DNA of 64,000 nucleotides from Paraglaciecola sp. 20A4 (GCF_011378905.1 NZ_WTPY01000001.1:434001-498000), one strand, 5' to 3'; counted from the stretch's first letter, positions 36,353 to 46,432 are shown. Program-made: numbers and translations. Notes: generated from the sequence alone by a model not told the origin.

Positions 36353-37327
36353 TTAGGAGTGGGCAATGGCTTGCAGTATATCTTGCATTTGCTGCTGTAA
36401 TATTAAGCTGGTGGACAAAGGCATCAATGCCGCTTCCCGTTGCCCACTGAGAATGCTTTTACTCGCAGCCTCGATTTGAAACTCGAATCCTGAGCCACTG
36501 CGTTGTTCGTTAAATTCATCGGCTTTTTGATCAATCAGGTAAAGTGAGCAGCGATCCGCTCGCCAAAAGTTCGCTATATCGATGTACCCTTTCTCACCGA
36601 TGATATAAGCGGAGTTCTGTAACTTAGCTCTAAAAGAACACGCCAAAGTAGCTGTTGCATCGCAATATTCTGCCAAAATAGTCAGGTCATCTTCTACTCC
36701 TGTTTTTGCTCGGCGATGACGATACTGGCTATGTACAGGTTGTTGGCCAATAAAATGCTGGGCGATAGCTAAAGTATATATTCCCATATCTAATAAGCAC
36801 CCACCGGCGAGTTCTGGGTTATACATCCGGTCGCCTTCTACCCATTTTACCGGGTAGCCGAAATCAGCTTTTACATGAACAATTCTACCAATTTTGCCGC
36901 TATCTACCCACTCTTTAGCTCGTATGATGGTAGGAAGAAAATAGGTCCACATGCCTTCCATTAAAAAACAATTATTTTGCGCTGCGATATCCATTAACTG
37001 CTGACATTGTTCAGGATTAACCGTAATTGGCTTCTCGCACAATACGTGTTTTCCTGCGGATAACGCAGCTTTAGTTTGTTCAAAATGAAGCGTATGTGGC
37101 GTAGCTACGTAGATTGCGTCGACGTCTGGATGGTTATATAAGGCCTGATACCCCTCTAAAGCGATAGGAATGTCATAGGAAAGTGCGAAAGACTTTGCTG
37201 AATCTATATTTCGTGCAGCAACCGCTATTAGTTCAGCGTATTCGGCATGGCTAATATCTTGGCAAAACGTATGAGCAATACGCCCTGCGCCTAACACGCC
37301 CCAACGCACTTTTTTATGACTTATCAC
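36353..37327 (-). CDS. Gfo/Idh/MocA family oxidoreductase
   Basis: A 324-residue NAD(P)-dependent dehydrogenase. The Rossmann motif is GVLGAGRIAHTF (residues 11-22), followed by VDAIYVATPHTLH and the family motif CEKPITVNPEQ with the catalytic-region Lys. The C-terminal alpha/beta domain contains GGCLLDMGIYTL. It most resembles trans-dihydrodiol dehydrogenase / glucose-fructose oxidoreductase-type members, which act on sugars or cyclic polyols. GTG start with GGAGAG seven bases upstream. No neighbour suggests a specific substrate, and it is separated from the alginate region by rbgA. Confidence 0.88.
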   Translation of the reverse strand: MISHKKVRWGVLGAGRIAHTFCQDISHAEYAELIAVAARNIDSAKSFALSYDIPIALEGYQALYNHPDVDAIYVATPHTLHFEQTKAALSAGKHVLCEKPITVNPEQCQQLMDIAAQNNCFLMEGMWTYFLPTIIRAKEWVDSGKIGRIVHVKADFGYPVKWVEGDRMYNPELAGGCLLDMGIYTLAIAQHFIGQQPVHSQYRHRRAKTGVEDDLTILAEYCDATATLACSFRAKLQNSAYIIGEKGYIDIANFWRADRCSLYLIDQKADEFNEQRSGSGFEFQIEAASKSILSGQREAALMPLSTSLILQQQMQDILQAIAHS

Positions 37328-37564
37328 CTTTTAGCTCTCCAAATGTAGATTTATCCTTGATGGTACCTTTTGATATGAGACTTGGCATTTGCGTTTTTTT
37401 CAAACGGAATGATTGTTTCAGGTTAGTTATCCGATTCAGCAAAGCTAACGGGTATGCAAGAAAATACCTAAGTATCGCCTTACAGATTTTTCTTTGCGCG
37501 TGGATAGCGTTTAATTACCTCAACGAAACGAGATAATCATTTATAAGAACCCGAGGAATTGACC

Positions 37565-37960
37565 ATGTTGAAAATAGTTAAAACTTCTATCGCTATCATT
37601 GCCACATCACTGATGATGACAGGCGCTGCACAAGCAGACGTAGCGGAAGCACTACAAAATATTTGTACGATAGTAAAAGCAGATGATAAAGGTGAATTAC
37701 GCAAAAAAATGAAGCGTGTTCAGTCTGACTATCGCCTGAAACTACAAGATTATTATGCAGGTATTTCTTGCGGTGGCAACAGCTTAATCCGCACGGCTAT
37801 GCTTAGCGATGCTGTGGAAGCCGGAACACTGTTAGTGAAAAAAATGCCAAAGAGTGATTTATCTACACCTGAGAAAGACGGCAAAACGGTTACCGCCTGG
37901 GCTTCAGAAAATGGTTTAAATAGCTCTGCGATAATGAACGCACTGAACGACAGAATCTAA
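37565..37960 (+). CDS. DUF3718 family exported protein
   Basis: A 131-residue protein with a signal peptide ending GAAQA and a DUF3718-type domain (VAEALQNICTIVKADDKGEL through DYYAGISCGGNSLIRTA). It has two Cys that may pair in the periplasm. The family is found in marine gammaproteobacteria and has no known function. GAGG lies eight bases before the ATG. It is monocistronic, with a strong terminator downstream. Confidence 0.8.
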   Translation: MLKIVKTSIAIIATSLMMTGAAQADVAEALQNICTIVKADDKGELRKKMKRVQSDYRLKLQDYYAGISCGGNSLIRTAMLSDAVEAGTLLVKKMPKSDLSTPEKDGKTVTAWASENGLNSSAIMNALNDRI

Positions 37961-38307
37961 TTAAGCAGTATTGGCTATTAAGCCTTACAGCGTAACAACG
38001 ATAATAGTTTCAACATGGTAAGCAGGTAGCGCTACCTGCTCCTTTAAAAGTAGCCCCATTAGGGGCTATTTTTTTGCCTACCTGCCACGTAATCTAATTC
38101 TTTCATTTTCTATATTCATTAATGTACTTTGTTAGCTCAGCAGCACTTACTAATTCAAACCACATGCATCTTTGTTTATAGTAATAAATACAATAAGCTG
38201 GCGTTTCAGCTCTCTCGTAGCTAAAAATATTGCAAAAATGTACGCTATTTATTGGAATTCAAATATTAATTCCATGACATCAACCCTTCGAATAGAGGCC
38301 AGACGCT
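37961..38307. other. Intergenic region between DUF3718 and cupin genes (347 bp)
   Basis: It contains a 20-bp perfect palindrome (38021-38040, AGCAGGTAGC and its complement) and the terminator at 38051-38075. The rest should hold the cupin promoter. A 73-codon frame from 38172 runs into the cupin gene in another frame and is not called. Confidence 0.55.
38051..38075 (+). terminator. Rho-independent terminator of the DUF3718 gene
   Basis: Stem TAGCCCC / GGGGCTA with an ATTA loop, followed by seven T. It lies 90 bp after the stop codon. Confidence 0.9.
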
Positions 38308-38778
38308 ATGAAAAAAAAGATATTATCATTCCTATTGACTGGGTTAACGTGCTTGCTAAGTGGTATATCCACGCAGGTATTAGCAGAAAATGAGTCGCAG
38401 GTATTAAAGAAAAAAGAAGATGTTTTACAAACTCAGGTTGTCACACGTCAACAAGCGCAGGTTAGTCATTATGATGGCGCTGTTTTTTATAATTATTTTA
38501 TGGGTGACACCGCTGGAAGCACTGGCGCTATAGCGGGTATGGCCGTTATTGAACCAGGCTACGAAATTCATCCGCCCCATGAACATATTGATGAAGAGTA
38601 TTTGACGGTGGTGTCAGGTAATGGGCAGTGGAGTGTTAACGGAAAAACGTTTCCTGCTAATACAGGCGATATGATCTATGTGGCACCGAATGATTCTCAC
38701 GGCATTTTTAATAGTGGTAAAATTCCTTTAGTTTTTGTGGTTAGTCGTTGGAAAAGCCAACAACCCCTTGGTGAGTAA
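38308..38778 (+). CDS. Exported cupin-domain protein
   Basis: A 156-residue protein with a signal peptide ending TQVLA and one cupin domain. The first cupin motif is GYEIHPPHEHIDEEYLTVVSG, with His-x-x-His and Glu as probable metal ligands. The second is DMIYVAPNDSHGIFNSG, with a His. Small periplasmic cupins may bind metals or act as isomerases or dioxygenases; nothing here fixes the activity. GAGG precedes the ATG. It is monocistronic. Confidence 0.8.
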   Translation: MKKKILSFLLTGLTCLLSGISTQVLAENESQVLKKKEDVLQTQVVTRQQAQVSHYDGAVFYNYFMGDTAGSTGAIAGMAVIEPGYEIHPPHEHIDEEYLTVVSGNGQWSVNGKTFPANTGDMIYVAPNDSHGIFNSGKIPLVFVVSRWKSQQPLGE

Positions 38779-38968
38779 TATACTATGAATGCGCTAATTG
38801 ACGCATAAAACGGTTGCTTTATTTGCTTTATATTCGTCAATATTCGCCATATTCTAGTTAAGGGCTCAATCCAAAGTTCGACCGTTAATATTACGCTAGT
38901 CAAATGTTCGAGGTATGGTATTTTGGATCATTCAATATTGTTAATAATCAGGTAGTAAGGGATAACTA

Positions 38969-40855
38969 TTGGCCAAGATCGTATGGTTTTGCTTTTTATT
39001 GATTATTGGAACAATTCATAGCGTAATTGCTGCCGAAGCCGTTGTTTCAAAATTTTCAGATCAATACCAATCACTTACATTGAAGCTGACGTTAGAGCCT
39101 AAAAACGTCCTTTCCGATTTACTTAACAACCCCCCATCAGAGGGAACGGGTAATACTGCCAAAGCAGAATATTATGCCATTTTGAGTGACACCCACTATG
39201 CTTTGACTCATCCGAAAGATGCCATAGATAGTGCTCGGAAAGGCCTGTCGTATATAAAAAAGGACAGTGAACCTTGGTTGTACCACAATCTTAGGTTGAT
39301 TGAAGCTACAGCATTGGAGATGGCGGGTAAGCCTATTGAAGGGCTTAAAATTGTTAATGATGCGATTCAGTGGGCAAAGACTAATGGCGACGAAGATACT
39401 TATTTACTTGGGCTGTACGCACGTGGCTCGCTTTTTATTACGTTAAATGAATATAGTGCTTCAGCAGAGAGTTTCCTTAAAGCTTATGCTCGAACAACAC
39501 ATGAATCTGGCAAAATATCCAAAGCCAACATTGCCGGTATGTTAGGTGTAATGTATGAAAAACGCGGAGACTATTTGTTGGCTATTCAGTATTACGCAGA
39601 AGCGGCAGCTCATGCGCGAAAAAATAATGAACCACTGAATTTAAGTATTGCTCTGTTTGGCTTAGGATCTGCTAATTTTCATGCAGGGAATTTAGCGATT
39701 GCACAGGCCCAACTTTCTGAGTCAGCGGATATTGCAGATGCGTTAGGTGACGAGCAGGGAGTGGGTTATGCGCTTCAGCAAATGGGGCAAATCAGTATTG
39801 AGCAACAAGATTATAAGCTTGCTGAGCAGCGTTTAGGTAAAGCGGCGGCTATATTTGCGCGCACCGAAAATATACCGATGGATTTTCAGGTGGCCCGTAG
39901 CTTGTTCATTGTTGCATTGGCTACGGCTGATTATGCAAAAGCGCAGACCTATCGAGACAGTGCAAAAGCTTATTTGGATCAGCAAACCATGCCAGTTGAC
40001 ACAATAGAGTTCGCTACATTGGAAGGACGTTTAGCGGCCGCTCTAGGCGATTTCCCACAAGCTTATGGCCATGTTTCTCGGGGAATTGAATTAAGTAAAC
40101 TTTATTACGAAAGTCGCAATAAAGAGGACATTCACCGGGTACGGGAGATTTTCAATGTACGGGAATCTGAGCAAGCTAATCGATTGCTTGAGCATCAAAA
40201 TCGGATCCAACGTCTTGCCTTAGAAGCACAAGAACAGCGTAATATGTATTTATGGTCCTTCAGTGGTATTGCACTGTTAGTTTGCTGTTTATTAGGTGTG
40301 ATGGTTTATCGGGTTAAAGCCCAAAGTCGCGCGCTATCAACGTTGGCGATCACTGACCATTTGACGGGCCTATATAATCGTCGTCATATTATCGAGCAAT
40401 TGGACCGGCAGGTCAGCGCAGCTCAGCGTTACCACTATGATTTGTGCGTGGCAATTATTGATTTAGATTTTTTTAAGAAAATAAACGATAGCTACGGCCA
40501 TGCAGTGGGAGACAGTGTATTGGTTGCGTTTAGCCAAGTATGCAGCGACAACTTGCGAAATACAGATTTAATTGGGCGCATTGGGGGGGAAGAATTTTTA
40601 GTCGTGTTACCCCATACGTCCCTACAGGATGGGTATAGCACACTGGATGGCTTACGTAGAAAAATGGTTAAAGTAAGTCAAATCGTCGGTATCAAAGAAT
40701 TCACCGTCAGTGCTTCAATTGGTTTAACCATTAATGCGAAAGACCTTGATAGCATGCAACTAATGGCAAATGCGGACACCGCTTTATATCTTGCTAAGAG
40801 TCAAGGTCGAGACCAAGTCGTTGTACATCCAACGGACTCATCAATCAGTTCTTAA
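38969..40855 (+). CDS. TPR-repeat membrane diguanylate cyclase
   Basis: A 628-residue sensor protein. A signal sequence of about 22 residues is followed by a periplasmic region of TPR repeats (about residues 50-380), a short coiled coil, a single membrane helix (about 425-445) and a cytoplasmic GGDEF domain. The active-site loop is GGEEF, with the inhibitory RxxD site (RNTD) five residues before it. It should therefore make cyclic di-GMP with product feedback. The start is TTG with AAGG upstream, chosen because it gives a complete signal sequence. Periplasmic TPRs may sense a peptide or protein partner. DNA polymerase II follows 19 bp downstream. Confidence 0.88.
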   Translation: MAKIVWFCFLLIIGTIHSVIAAEAVVSKFSDQYQSLTLKLTLEPKNVLSDLLNNPPSEGTGNTAKAEYYAILSDTHYALTHPKDAIDSARKGLSYIKKDSEPWLYHNLRLIEATALEMAGKPIEGLKIVNDAIQWAKTNGDEDTYLLGLYARGSLFITLNEYSASAESFLKAYARTTHESGKISKANIAGMLGVMYEKRGDYLLAIQYYAEAAAHARKNNEPLNLSIALFGLGSANFHAGNLAIAQAQLSESADIADALGDEQGVGYALQQMGQISIEQQDYKLAEQRLGKAAAIFARTENIPMDFQVARSLFIVALATADYAKAQTYRDSAKAYLDQQTMPVDTIEFATLEGRLAAALGDFPQAYGHVSRGIELSKLYYESRNKEDIHRVREIFNVRESEQANRLLEHQNRIQRLALEAQEQRNMYLWSFSGIALLVCCLLGVMVYRVKAQSRALSTLAITDHLTGLYNRRHIIEQLDRQVSAAQRYHYDLCVAIIDLDFFKKINDSYGHAVGDSVLVAFSQVCSDNLRNTDLIGRIGGEEFLVVLPHTSLQDGYSTLDGLRRKMVKVSQIVGIKEFTVSASIGLTINAKDLDSMQLMANADTALYLAKSQGRDQVVVHPTDSSISS

Positions 40856-40874
40856 TCAGGTTTGCCAGCATATT

Positions 40875-43235
40875 ATGGGAAATACAAATCGAGGATTTAT
40901 TCTTACCTCGGATCAACGGGATATGGCTGGTAAAAGCCGCCTTGAATTTTGGTTGGTTAGCGCTGATGGGCCAATTAAAGTCATTACTGGGGCTCAACAA
41001 GCGCTGTTTTTTATTAGTCAGCAAGATACTGCTCAAGTGCAAAATATTTTAGCGCAAAGCGATATACCGAGCTCATTTAAAGCATTACCGCTAAAGCGCT
41101 TCGACCAACAAAGTGTTTGCGCCGTATATTTCTCACGGACACAGCAAGCCTATGCGGCAAAAGAGCGCTTACGAGTTCAAGGTGTAAAATGCTATGAAGC
41201 CGATATTCGCTTAGCTGATCGCTACCTTATGGAGCGCTTTATATACGGCAGTGCGGATATTATTGGGCATAAGCAAGATACAGGTGTTTACCCTAGCTAT
41301 ACCAACAGCCAATTAAAACCTGCTCAGTACACACCTACTTTTTCTTTATTGTCGATCGATATCGAATGTAGCGAGCGCGGGGAACTGTACTCCATTGGAT
41401 TAGCCAGCGCTGATTACCAAAAAGTACTGATGATCGGTGAAGCTCAAGAAGGGCCTGCTTGGATTGAATGGTTAGATGACGAAAAAACGCTTATTCAACA
41501 ATTTATTCATGAGGTACAGCATCTAGACCCAGATATTTTAATTGGTTGGAACGTGGTCAATTTTGACTTTCGTTTGCTTATCGAGCGTGCCCAGCGTTGC
41601 GGTTTAAAGCTAACGTTAGGACGCGGAAATGAAGCGGTTTATTGGCGTGATGCCCCTAATGAAGTGAATCAAGGGTACATCAGTATGCCAGGTCGAGTGG
41701 TAATTGATGGTATTGATGCGCTCAAAACCGCCACCTATCAATTTAGCAGCTTTAGCTTGGAGTTTGTTGCTCAAGCCTTGCTGGGTAAAGGTAAATTGAG
41801 CGAAGATGTAGATGACCGTTTAGCGCAAATTAAATATGACTTTTTACACGACAAAGTAAAATTGGCGGAATACAACTTACAAGACTGTCAGTTGGTTTTA
41901 GATATTTTTGCTGAAACCAAAGTATTGGACTTTCTTACCCTGCGCAGCCAATTGACGGGTTTAGAATTAAATCGAGTCGGAGGGTCGGTCGCTGCGTTTG
42001 TAAACTTGTACTTACCCAAATTACATCGCGCTGGATATATATCACCTAATCGTCCTGTCGACGGAGGTTTAGCAAGTCCAGGTGGCTATGTAATGACCTC
42101 GCAGCCTGGCTTGTATCGCAATGTACTGGTACTGGACTTTAAAAGCTTGTACCCATCAATTATCCGTACTTTTAAGATTGACCCGTTAGGGTTAGTGGAA
42201 GGATTACGCCAGCCAGAAAAGGCAATTCAAGGCTTCAAAGACGCGCTTTTTAGCCGCGAACAGCACTTTTTACCCGATATTATTACATCTTTGTGGCAAC
42301 AACGTGATACTGCAAAGCGGGATCAGGATGGGGCGCGTTCCCAAGCTATTAAAATTCTAATGAATTCATTTTATGGTGTGCTAGGTTCAGGTGGTTGCCC
42401 GTTTTACGATACTCGATTGGCTAGCTCTATAACACTGCGCGGTCATGAAATTATGCAAACCACAGCTCGTTGGGTTGAAGATCTCGGCTATCGTGTTATC
42501 TATGGCGATACCGATTCCATATTCGTGTGGTTAGGTGACGACATGCAAGCCGCGCAAGGGCATACCGTGGGCACAGAATTACAGCGCGAAATAAATCGGC
42601 GCTGGACGCAAAATATCACTGAACAGCATCAGCTAGAAAGTTATCTTGAAATTGAGTTTGAAACCCAATTTAGTCGTTTTTTAATGCCGACAATTCGAGG
42701 CTCTGAACTGGGTAGCAAAAAACGCTATGCGGGGCTCAAACTAAATAAGAGCAATGAAGACGAGCTTATCTTTAAAGGTTTAGAGTCGGTACGATCTGAC
42801 TGGACCGATATGGCCAAGGCGTTTCAATTAGCGCTGTATCAAAGGGTGTTTGCCGATAAAAATGTGAAATCCTACATTAGGGAGGTGGTTGCGCAAACAC
42901 GCAATGGGGAGCTTGATGAGCAATTGGTGTATCACAAACGAATAAGACGCCCTCTATCGCAGTATGTCAAAAATATTCCACCTCATGTTAAGGCTGCGCG
43001 GTTGGCTGATGAACATAATGCACAACGCAATAAACCACTTCGCTACCAGCATAAAGGGCAAATAGCGTATGTTATTACCTTAAATGGCGCACAACCTATT
43101 GAATATCAAAGCAGTGCGTTAGACTATGAACACTATATCGATAAGCAAATAAGACCTATTGCTGAGAGTATTTTACCCTTTATCGGGCTATCATTTAGTG
43201 ACATAACCAGTGCTCAACTCGGATTATTTGAGTAA
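40875..43235 (+). CDS. polB: DNA polymerase II (family B)
   Basis: A 786-residue family B polymerase, nearly the length of E. coli Pol II (783). The exonuclease motifs are SIDIE (Asp162, Glu164), NVVNFDF and YNLQDC. The polymerase motifs are DFKSLYPSIIRTF, NSFYGVLGS, YGDTDS (Asp545) and KKRYAGL. All catalytic carboxylates are present, so both proofreading and synthesis should work. In E. coli it belongs to the SOS response and helps replication restart and bypass. ATG 40875 fits the family N-terminus; an earlier start would overlap the GGDEF gene. I did not find a clear LexA box in the short gap. Confidence 0.95.
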   Translation: MGNTNRGFILTSDQRDMAGKSRLEFWLVSADGPIKVITGAQQALFFISQQDTAQVQNILAQSDIPSSFKALPLKRFDQQSVCAVYFSRTQQAYAAKERLRVQGVKCYEADIRLADRYLMERFIYGSADIIGHKQDTGVYPSYTNSQLKPAQYTPTFSLLSIDIECSERGELYSIGLASADYQKVLMIGEAQEGPAWIEWLDDEKTLIQQFIHEVQHLDPDILIGWNVVNFDFRLLIERAQRCGLKLTLGRGNEAVYWRDAPNEVNQGYISMPGRVVIDGIDALKTATYQFSSFSLEFVAQALLGKGKLSEDVDDRLAQIKYDFLHDKVKLAEYNLQDCQLVLDIFAETKVLDFLTLRSQLTGLELNRVGGSVAAFVNLYLPKLHRAGYISPNRPVDGGLASPGGYVMTSQPGLYRNVLVLDFKSLYPSIIRTFKIDPLGLVEGLRQPEKAIQGFKDALFSREQHFLPDIITSLWQQRDTAKRDQDGARSQAIKILMNSFYGVLGSGGCPFYDTRLASSITLRGHEIMQTTARWVEDLGYRVIYGDTDSIFVWLGDDMQAAQGHTVGTELQREINRRWTQNITEQHQLESYLEIEFETQFSRFLMPTIRGSELGSKKRYAGLKLNKSNEDELIFKGLESVRSDWTDMAKAFQLALYQRVFADKNVKSYIREVVAQTRNGELDEQLVYHKRIRRPLSQYVKNIPPHVKAARLADEHNAQRNKPLRYQHKGQIAYVITLNGAQPIEYQSSALDYEHYIDKQIRPIAESILPFIGLSFSDITSAQLGLFE

Positions 43236-43295
43236 GCTAGATCACCGTTGGTAATAGTGAGTATTTTCAGCGCTTTAGGAAATAAGGGAGTAAGC

Positions 43296-43685
43296 GTGCA
43301 CGCCGTAAATGTATTGATAATTGATGATGACGATATTACGCTTACGTTGCTCGAGCATATAGTCGATGAGCTTGTAAGCGGTGAAATATTAGTTTTTTCA
43401 AGTAGTATAAAAGCCAATGCCTTTTTATTAACTGAGGATGCCCAGCGCATAGACCTAGTCATTTGTGACTGGCAAATGCCCAGTGTCAGCGGTATCAAAA
43501 TATTAGAAACATTGCGCTCCAAATCACTAAATTGTCCTTTCCTAATGATTACCGCGGTCCCAACAAAAGACTTAGTGATTAGCGCTAAGCGTTTGGGCGT
43601 GACCGACTTTATTGCTAAGCCCTTCAGTTCAGATGACCTGACCCAGAAACTTTCTGTGCTACTAGATAAAATTAGCCAAGCTTAA
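43296..43685 (+). CDS. Stand-alone response regulator receiver protein
   Basis: A 129-residue single receiver domain. The acidic pocket is IIDDDD, the phosphoacceptor Asp is in VICDWQMP, and the switch Thr (MITAVP) and Lys (IAKPF) are present. There is no output domain, so it probably works by protein contact, as CheY-like proteins do. GTG 43296 is chosen because AAGGGAG lies five bases before it and it gives the standard receiver start. It stands between polB and an aminotransferase without a histidine kinase nearby. Confidence 0.88.
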   Translation: MHAVNVLIIDDDDITLTLLEHIVDELVSGEILVFSSSIKANAFLLTEDAQRIDLVICDWQMPSVSGIKILETLRSKSLNCPFLMITAVPTKDLVISAKRLGVTDFIAKPFSSDDLTQKLSVLLDKISQA

Positions 43686-43705
43686 ACAAAGAGATTTTTT
43701 TAATT

Positions 43706-44833
43706 ATGCAGTTTGACAACATTATTGATAGAACCCCCTCAAATGCCTATAAATGGGAACGCTACAAAGGTCGAGATATTCTGCCTATGTGGATAGCCGA
43801 TACTGAATTTCGCTGTGCCGAACCGATTATCGATGCGCTTAAGTCTCGTGCTGAGCATGGTTTACTTGGCTACACCTTGCCCGCACACGCTGAAGGTGCA
43901 AATCAGGCCGTTATTGATTGGATGAAGAAGCAATACGATTGGCAGATTGAACCAGATTGGTTAGTGTGGACCCCAGGCGTGGTGCCAGCTTTCAACGTGG
44001 CTTGTAAAGCATATTGTCAGCCCGGTGACAAAGTCATCGTGCAAACGCCTAATTATCCGCCAATGCTTGCAGCACCTAAATTACATGGGCTAACGCGGGC
44101 GGATGTGCCAACCGTTGAAGTAGATGGCCGTTGGATGCTCGATTTTGATGTGCTTGAAAAACACGCAAAAGATCCTAAGTGCACGTTATTCATTTTATGC
44201 AACCCTATGAACCCTGTTGGCAGCATGCTAGACGAAGCACAGTTAACGCGTATCGCAGCTATTTGTGCTCAGAATAACGTTATGTTGTGTTCTGATGAAA
44301 TTCATTGTGATTTGATTCTAGATACTCAGGCTAAGCATATCCCTGCAGGTAAATTAACGGCAGCAAAAGATAACTCTGTGACCTTAATGGCGGCCAGTAA
44401 AACGTTTAATGTGGCAGGCCTTGGGACATCATTTGCGATTATTCCTGATGCCAAGGTGCGTCAGCGTTTTAATCAGGCTGCACAAGGATTAGTCCCATGG
44501 GTTAATGTAATGGGATTAGCTGCAACGCAAGCTGCTTTTACACAATGTGATGACTGGTTATCAGCGCAATTAGAGTATTTACGCGGCAACCGGGATTACT
44601 TGGTAGAGCAAATTAATCAAATTGAAGGGCTGCGCGTTCTTGCCCCGCAAGCTACGTTTTTAGCGTGGATAGATGCCAGTGGTCTAGGCGTAGCTGACCC
44701 GCAAGCCTACTTTGAAGAGAAGGGCATTGGCCCTTCGGCAGGTATTGATTTTGGCGACAAACAATTTGTACGTATTAACTTTGGTTGCCCGCGCTCTCAA
44801 TTAGAACAAGCCATAGCGTGTCTTAAAAAGTAA
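43706..44833 (+). CDS. PatB/MalY-type PLP aminotransferase, putative C-S lyase
   Basis: A 375-residue fold-type I PLP enzyme. Family features are MWIADTEFRCAEPI at the start, GYTLP, the Asn of CNPMNPVG, SDEIHCDL and the PLP Lys in MAASKTFNVAG. Proteins with this set (PatB, MalY) usually split cystathionine or cysteine conjugates to pyruvate, ammonia and a thiol, and some act as aminotransferases. GAGA precedes the ATG. A double hairpin terminator follows directly. Exact substrate unknown. Confidence 0.88.
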   Translation: MQFDNIIDRTPSNAYKWERYKGRDILPMWIADTEFRCAEPIIDALKSRAEHGLLGYTLPAHAEGANQAVIDWMKKQYDWQIEPDWLVWTPGVVPAFNVACKAYCQPGDKVIVQTPNYPPMLAAPKLHGLTRADVPTVEVDGRWMLDFDVLEKHAKDPKCTLFILCNPMNPVGSMLDEAQLTRIAAICAQNNVMLCSDEIHCDLILDTQAKHIPAGKLTAAKDNSVTLMAASKTFNVAGLGTSFAIIPDAKVRQRFNQAAQGLVPWVNVMGLAATQAAFTQCDDWLSAQLEYLRGNRDYLVEQINQIEGLRVLAPQATFLAWIDASGLGVADPQAYFEEKGIGPSAGIDFGDKQFVRINFGCPRSQLEQAIACLKK

Positions 44834-44854
44834 AACGGCTTTATCCAGCCGTTT
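44833..44854. terminator. Hairpin directly after the aminotransferase gene
   Basis: Perfect 8-bp stem AAACGGCT / AGCCGTTT with a 6-base loop, starting at the stop codon. It forms a pair with the larger hairpin downstream. Confidence 0.65.
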
Positions 44855-44867
44855 AGCGATAAATATT

Positions 44868-44915
44868 AAAAAGGCGCTAACTCCTTCATCCCATAATGAA
44901 GGGCAGCGCCTTTTT
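44868..44915. terminator. Bidirectional rho-independent terminator
   Basis: An 11-bp outer stem (AAAAAGGCGCT / AGCGCCTTTTT) and a 7-bp inner stem (CCTTCAT / ATGAAGG) have A and T runs on the two sides. It lies between the convergent aminotransferase and MarC genes and should stop both. Confidence 0.9.
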
Positions 44916-45042
44916 ATTACCCGAGACTTTATTCTTATAACCTGTATAAATTGAAACTCTCCCTCTGTTACTAACAAACCTGATAAAAATACAAGCTGAT
45001 AGGCTTCAATGGGAGATTAGGTTCGCATCTCAGATCAATTTC

Positions 45043-45669
45043 TCAACTCACTTTGGACGAAATAATAATCGCAGCATTTAGGCCATCTACTAACATTTGA
45101 ACGCCTATTACCGCCAGAATGAGCCCCATCAAGCGGGTGACTATGCCAACACCGCTTTCGCCGACGACGTTAAGTATTTTCGAACTATAAATAAAACAAA
45201 AGAAGGTAATAAAACACAGAACTGAAAACGTAACGAGTGTGGTGGCAATTTCCATCCAGCCTCCGGCTGCCGAATAGTTCATGGCGGTTGCTATGGTTCC
45301 TGGACCGGCCAGCAAAGGAACGGCAAGAGGCGACACGGTTATATCAGTATCGGAATTCTCTTGCGCAGTATGTAATTTCGAGTTTGAGCCTTGAAGCATG
45401 TGATACCCGATAATAAAGACCAAAATCCCCCCGGTGATCCTTAATGCAGGTAGTGTTATGCCAAACAAGTGAAAAATAGATTTTCCTAAAACCGCAAATA
45501 GCAAGATAATAAAAAAGGTAATAAGCAGTGACTTTGTGGCAATTTTCCGCTGTTCAATCTTACTTCTATCACCCGCCAAGCCAAAAAAGACAGCCGTGTT
45601 AGCAACAGGATTCATAATGGCAAAAAACGCCATAAAAACCAATAAAGCATGCTCAAGTAATGGATTCAT
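45043..45669 (-). CDS. MarC family membrane protein
   Basis: A 208-residue inner-membrane protein with six predicted helices. It has the family features FFAIMNPVANTAVFF near the start and PLAVPLLAGPGTIATAM in the middle. The MarC/YhgN family was once linked to multiple antibiotic resistance but its role is unsettled. AAGG precedes the ATG. It is divergent from the YecA-like gene and monocistronic. Confidence 0.9.
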   Translation of the reverse strand: MNPLLEHALLVFMAFFAIMNPVANTAVFFGLAGDRSKIEQRKIATKSLLITFFIILLFAVLGKSIFHLFGITLPALRITGGILVFIIGYHMLQGSNSKLHTAQENSDTDITVSPLAVPLLAGPGTIATAMNYSAAGGWMEIATTLVTFSVLCFITFFCFIYSSKILNVVGESGVGIVTRLMGLILAVIGVQMLVDGLNAAIIISSKVS

Positions 45670-45751
45670 CTTAACCTTATATATTGTTGTATTGTGCCTA
45701 GCAATTATATTACAGATAATGATTTACCAATAGAATGAGATTAACTGCCTG

Positions 45752-46432
45752 ATGACATCAAACGAATTTTCTCGAGAAAAAGAACTCAACAATCTTTGCC
45801 AAAGTGAAACGCTAACCCATGTGTTGTTTAACGTGGACTACTTAAAAGGTTTAGTTTTTGCCGTTGCGAGCGCCCCTGAAATTCCTATGCCTGAAACGTG
45901 GTTACCATGGATTTTCCGCCAGCACGGTCAATTGCCTGACACTGCTACCGCCGACAAGTTAACCGATTTGTTGATGGCCATGTTGCAGCACCAGTTACGC
46001 TTGATGCGTGATAATTTGGTTGTGTTAGATAAAACCTATTGTGCGCCCCAACATGTAGACCTTCATAAGAGCAGCGAGTTGCCCTTATCCAGATGGTGCA
46101 GCGGAGTACTAACTGGTCATAGCCAGCTCGAAGGTATATGGAATAATGCATGGCAAAAAATGCAGAAACGCAGCCCACAAAACATGACATTGGCGAGCAA
46201 AAACTTAACGCATTGTTTGACTATGTTCAGTACCTTTGCTGATTTACCTTTGGCTTATCAGCAAGCGCAACAACGCAGTAATGAAGAGCAATTTGTTAAC
46301 TTGCTGCCCACGGTTTTTTTATCTTTAGAGCCGGCTTTAAAAACCTATGTGGGTCTTTCAGGACAATTAGTTGAGTACTTACCCAATCAGTTTGAAACCT
46401 TTAGTCAGCCCACCAGTAACGTTAAAGATTGA
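45752..46432 (+). CDS. YecA/UPF0149-like protein
   Basis: A 226-residue soluble protein. The segment YLKGLVFAVASAPEIPMPETWLPWIF and the later SRWCSGVLTGHSQLEGIWN resemble the UPF0149 family (YecA, YgfB) of gammaproteobacteria. The C-terminal SEC-C zinc motif found in some members is missing. Function unknown. The match is by eye and moderate. Confidence 0.65.
   Translation: MTSNEFSREKELNNLCQSETLTHVLFNVDYLKGLVFAVASAPEIPMPETWLPWIFRQHGQLPDTATADKLTDLLMAMLQHQLRLMRDNLVVLDKTYCAPQHVDLHKSSELPLSRWCSGVLTGHSQLEGIWNNAWQKMQKRSPQNMTLASKNLTHCLTMFSTFADLPLAYQQAQQRSNEEQFVNLLPTVFLSLEPALKTYVGLSGQLVEYLPNQFETFSQPTSNVKD

Noticed and set aside
38021-38040. 20-bp palindrome as a mobile-element end or attachment site
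   Set aside because: It stands next to a terminator after a single gene, with no repeat partner or integrase nearby.
38172-38393. 73-codon frame overlapping the cupin gene start
   Set aside because: It runs into the well-supported cupin gene in another frame and has no similarity to a known family.
40770-40874. Upstream extension of DNA polymerase II
   Set aside because: It would overlap the GGDEF gene by 86 bases; the family N-terminus fits ATG 40875.
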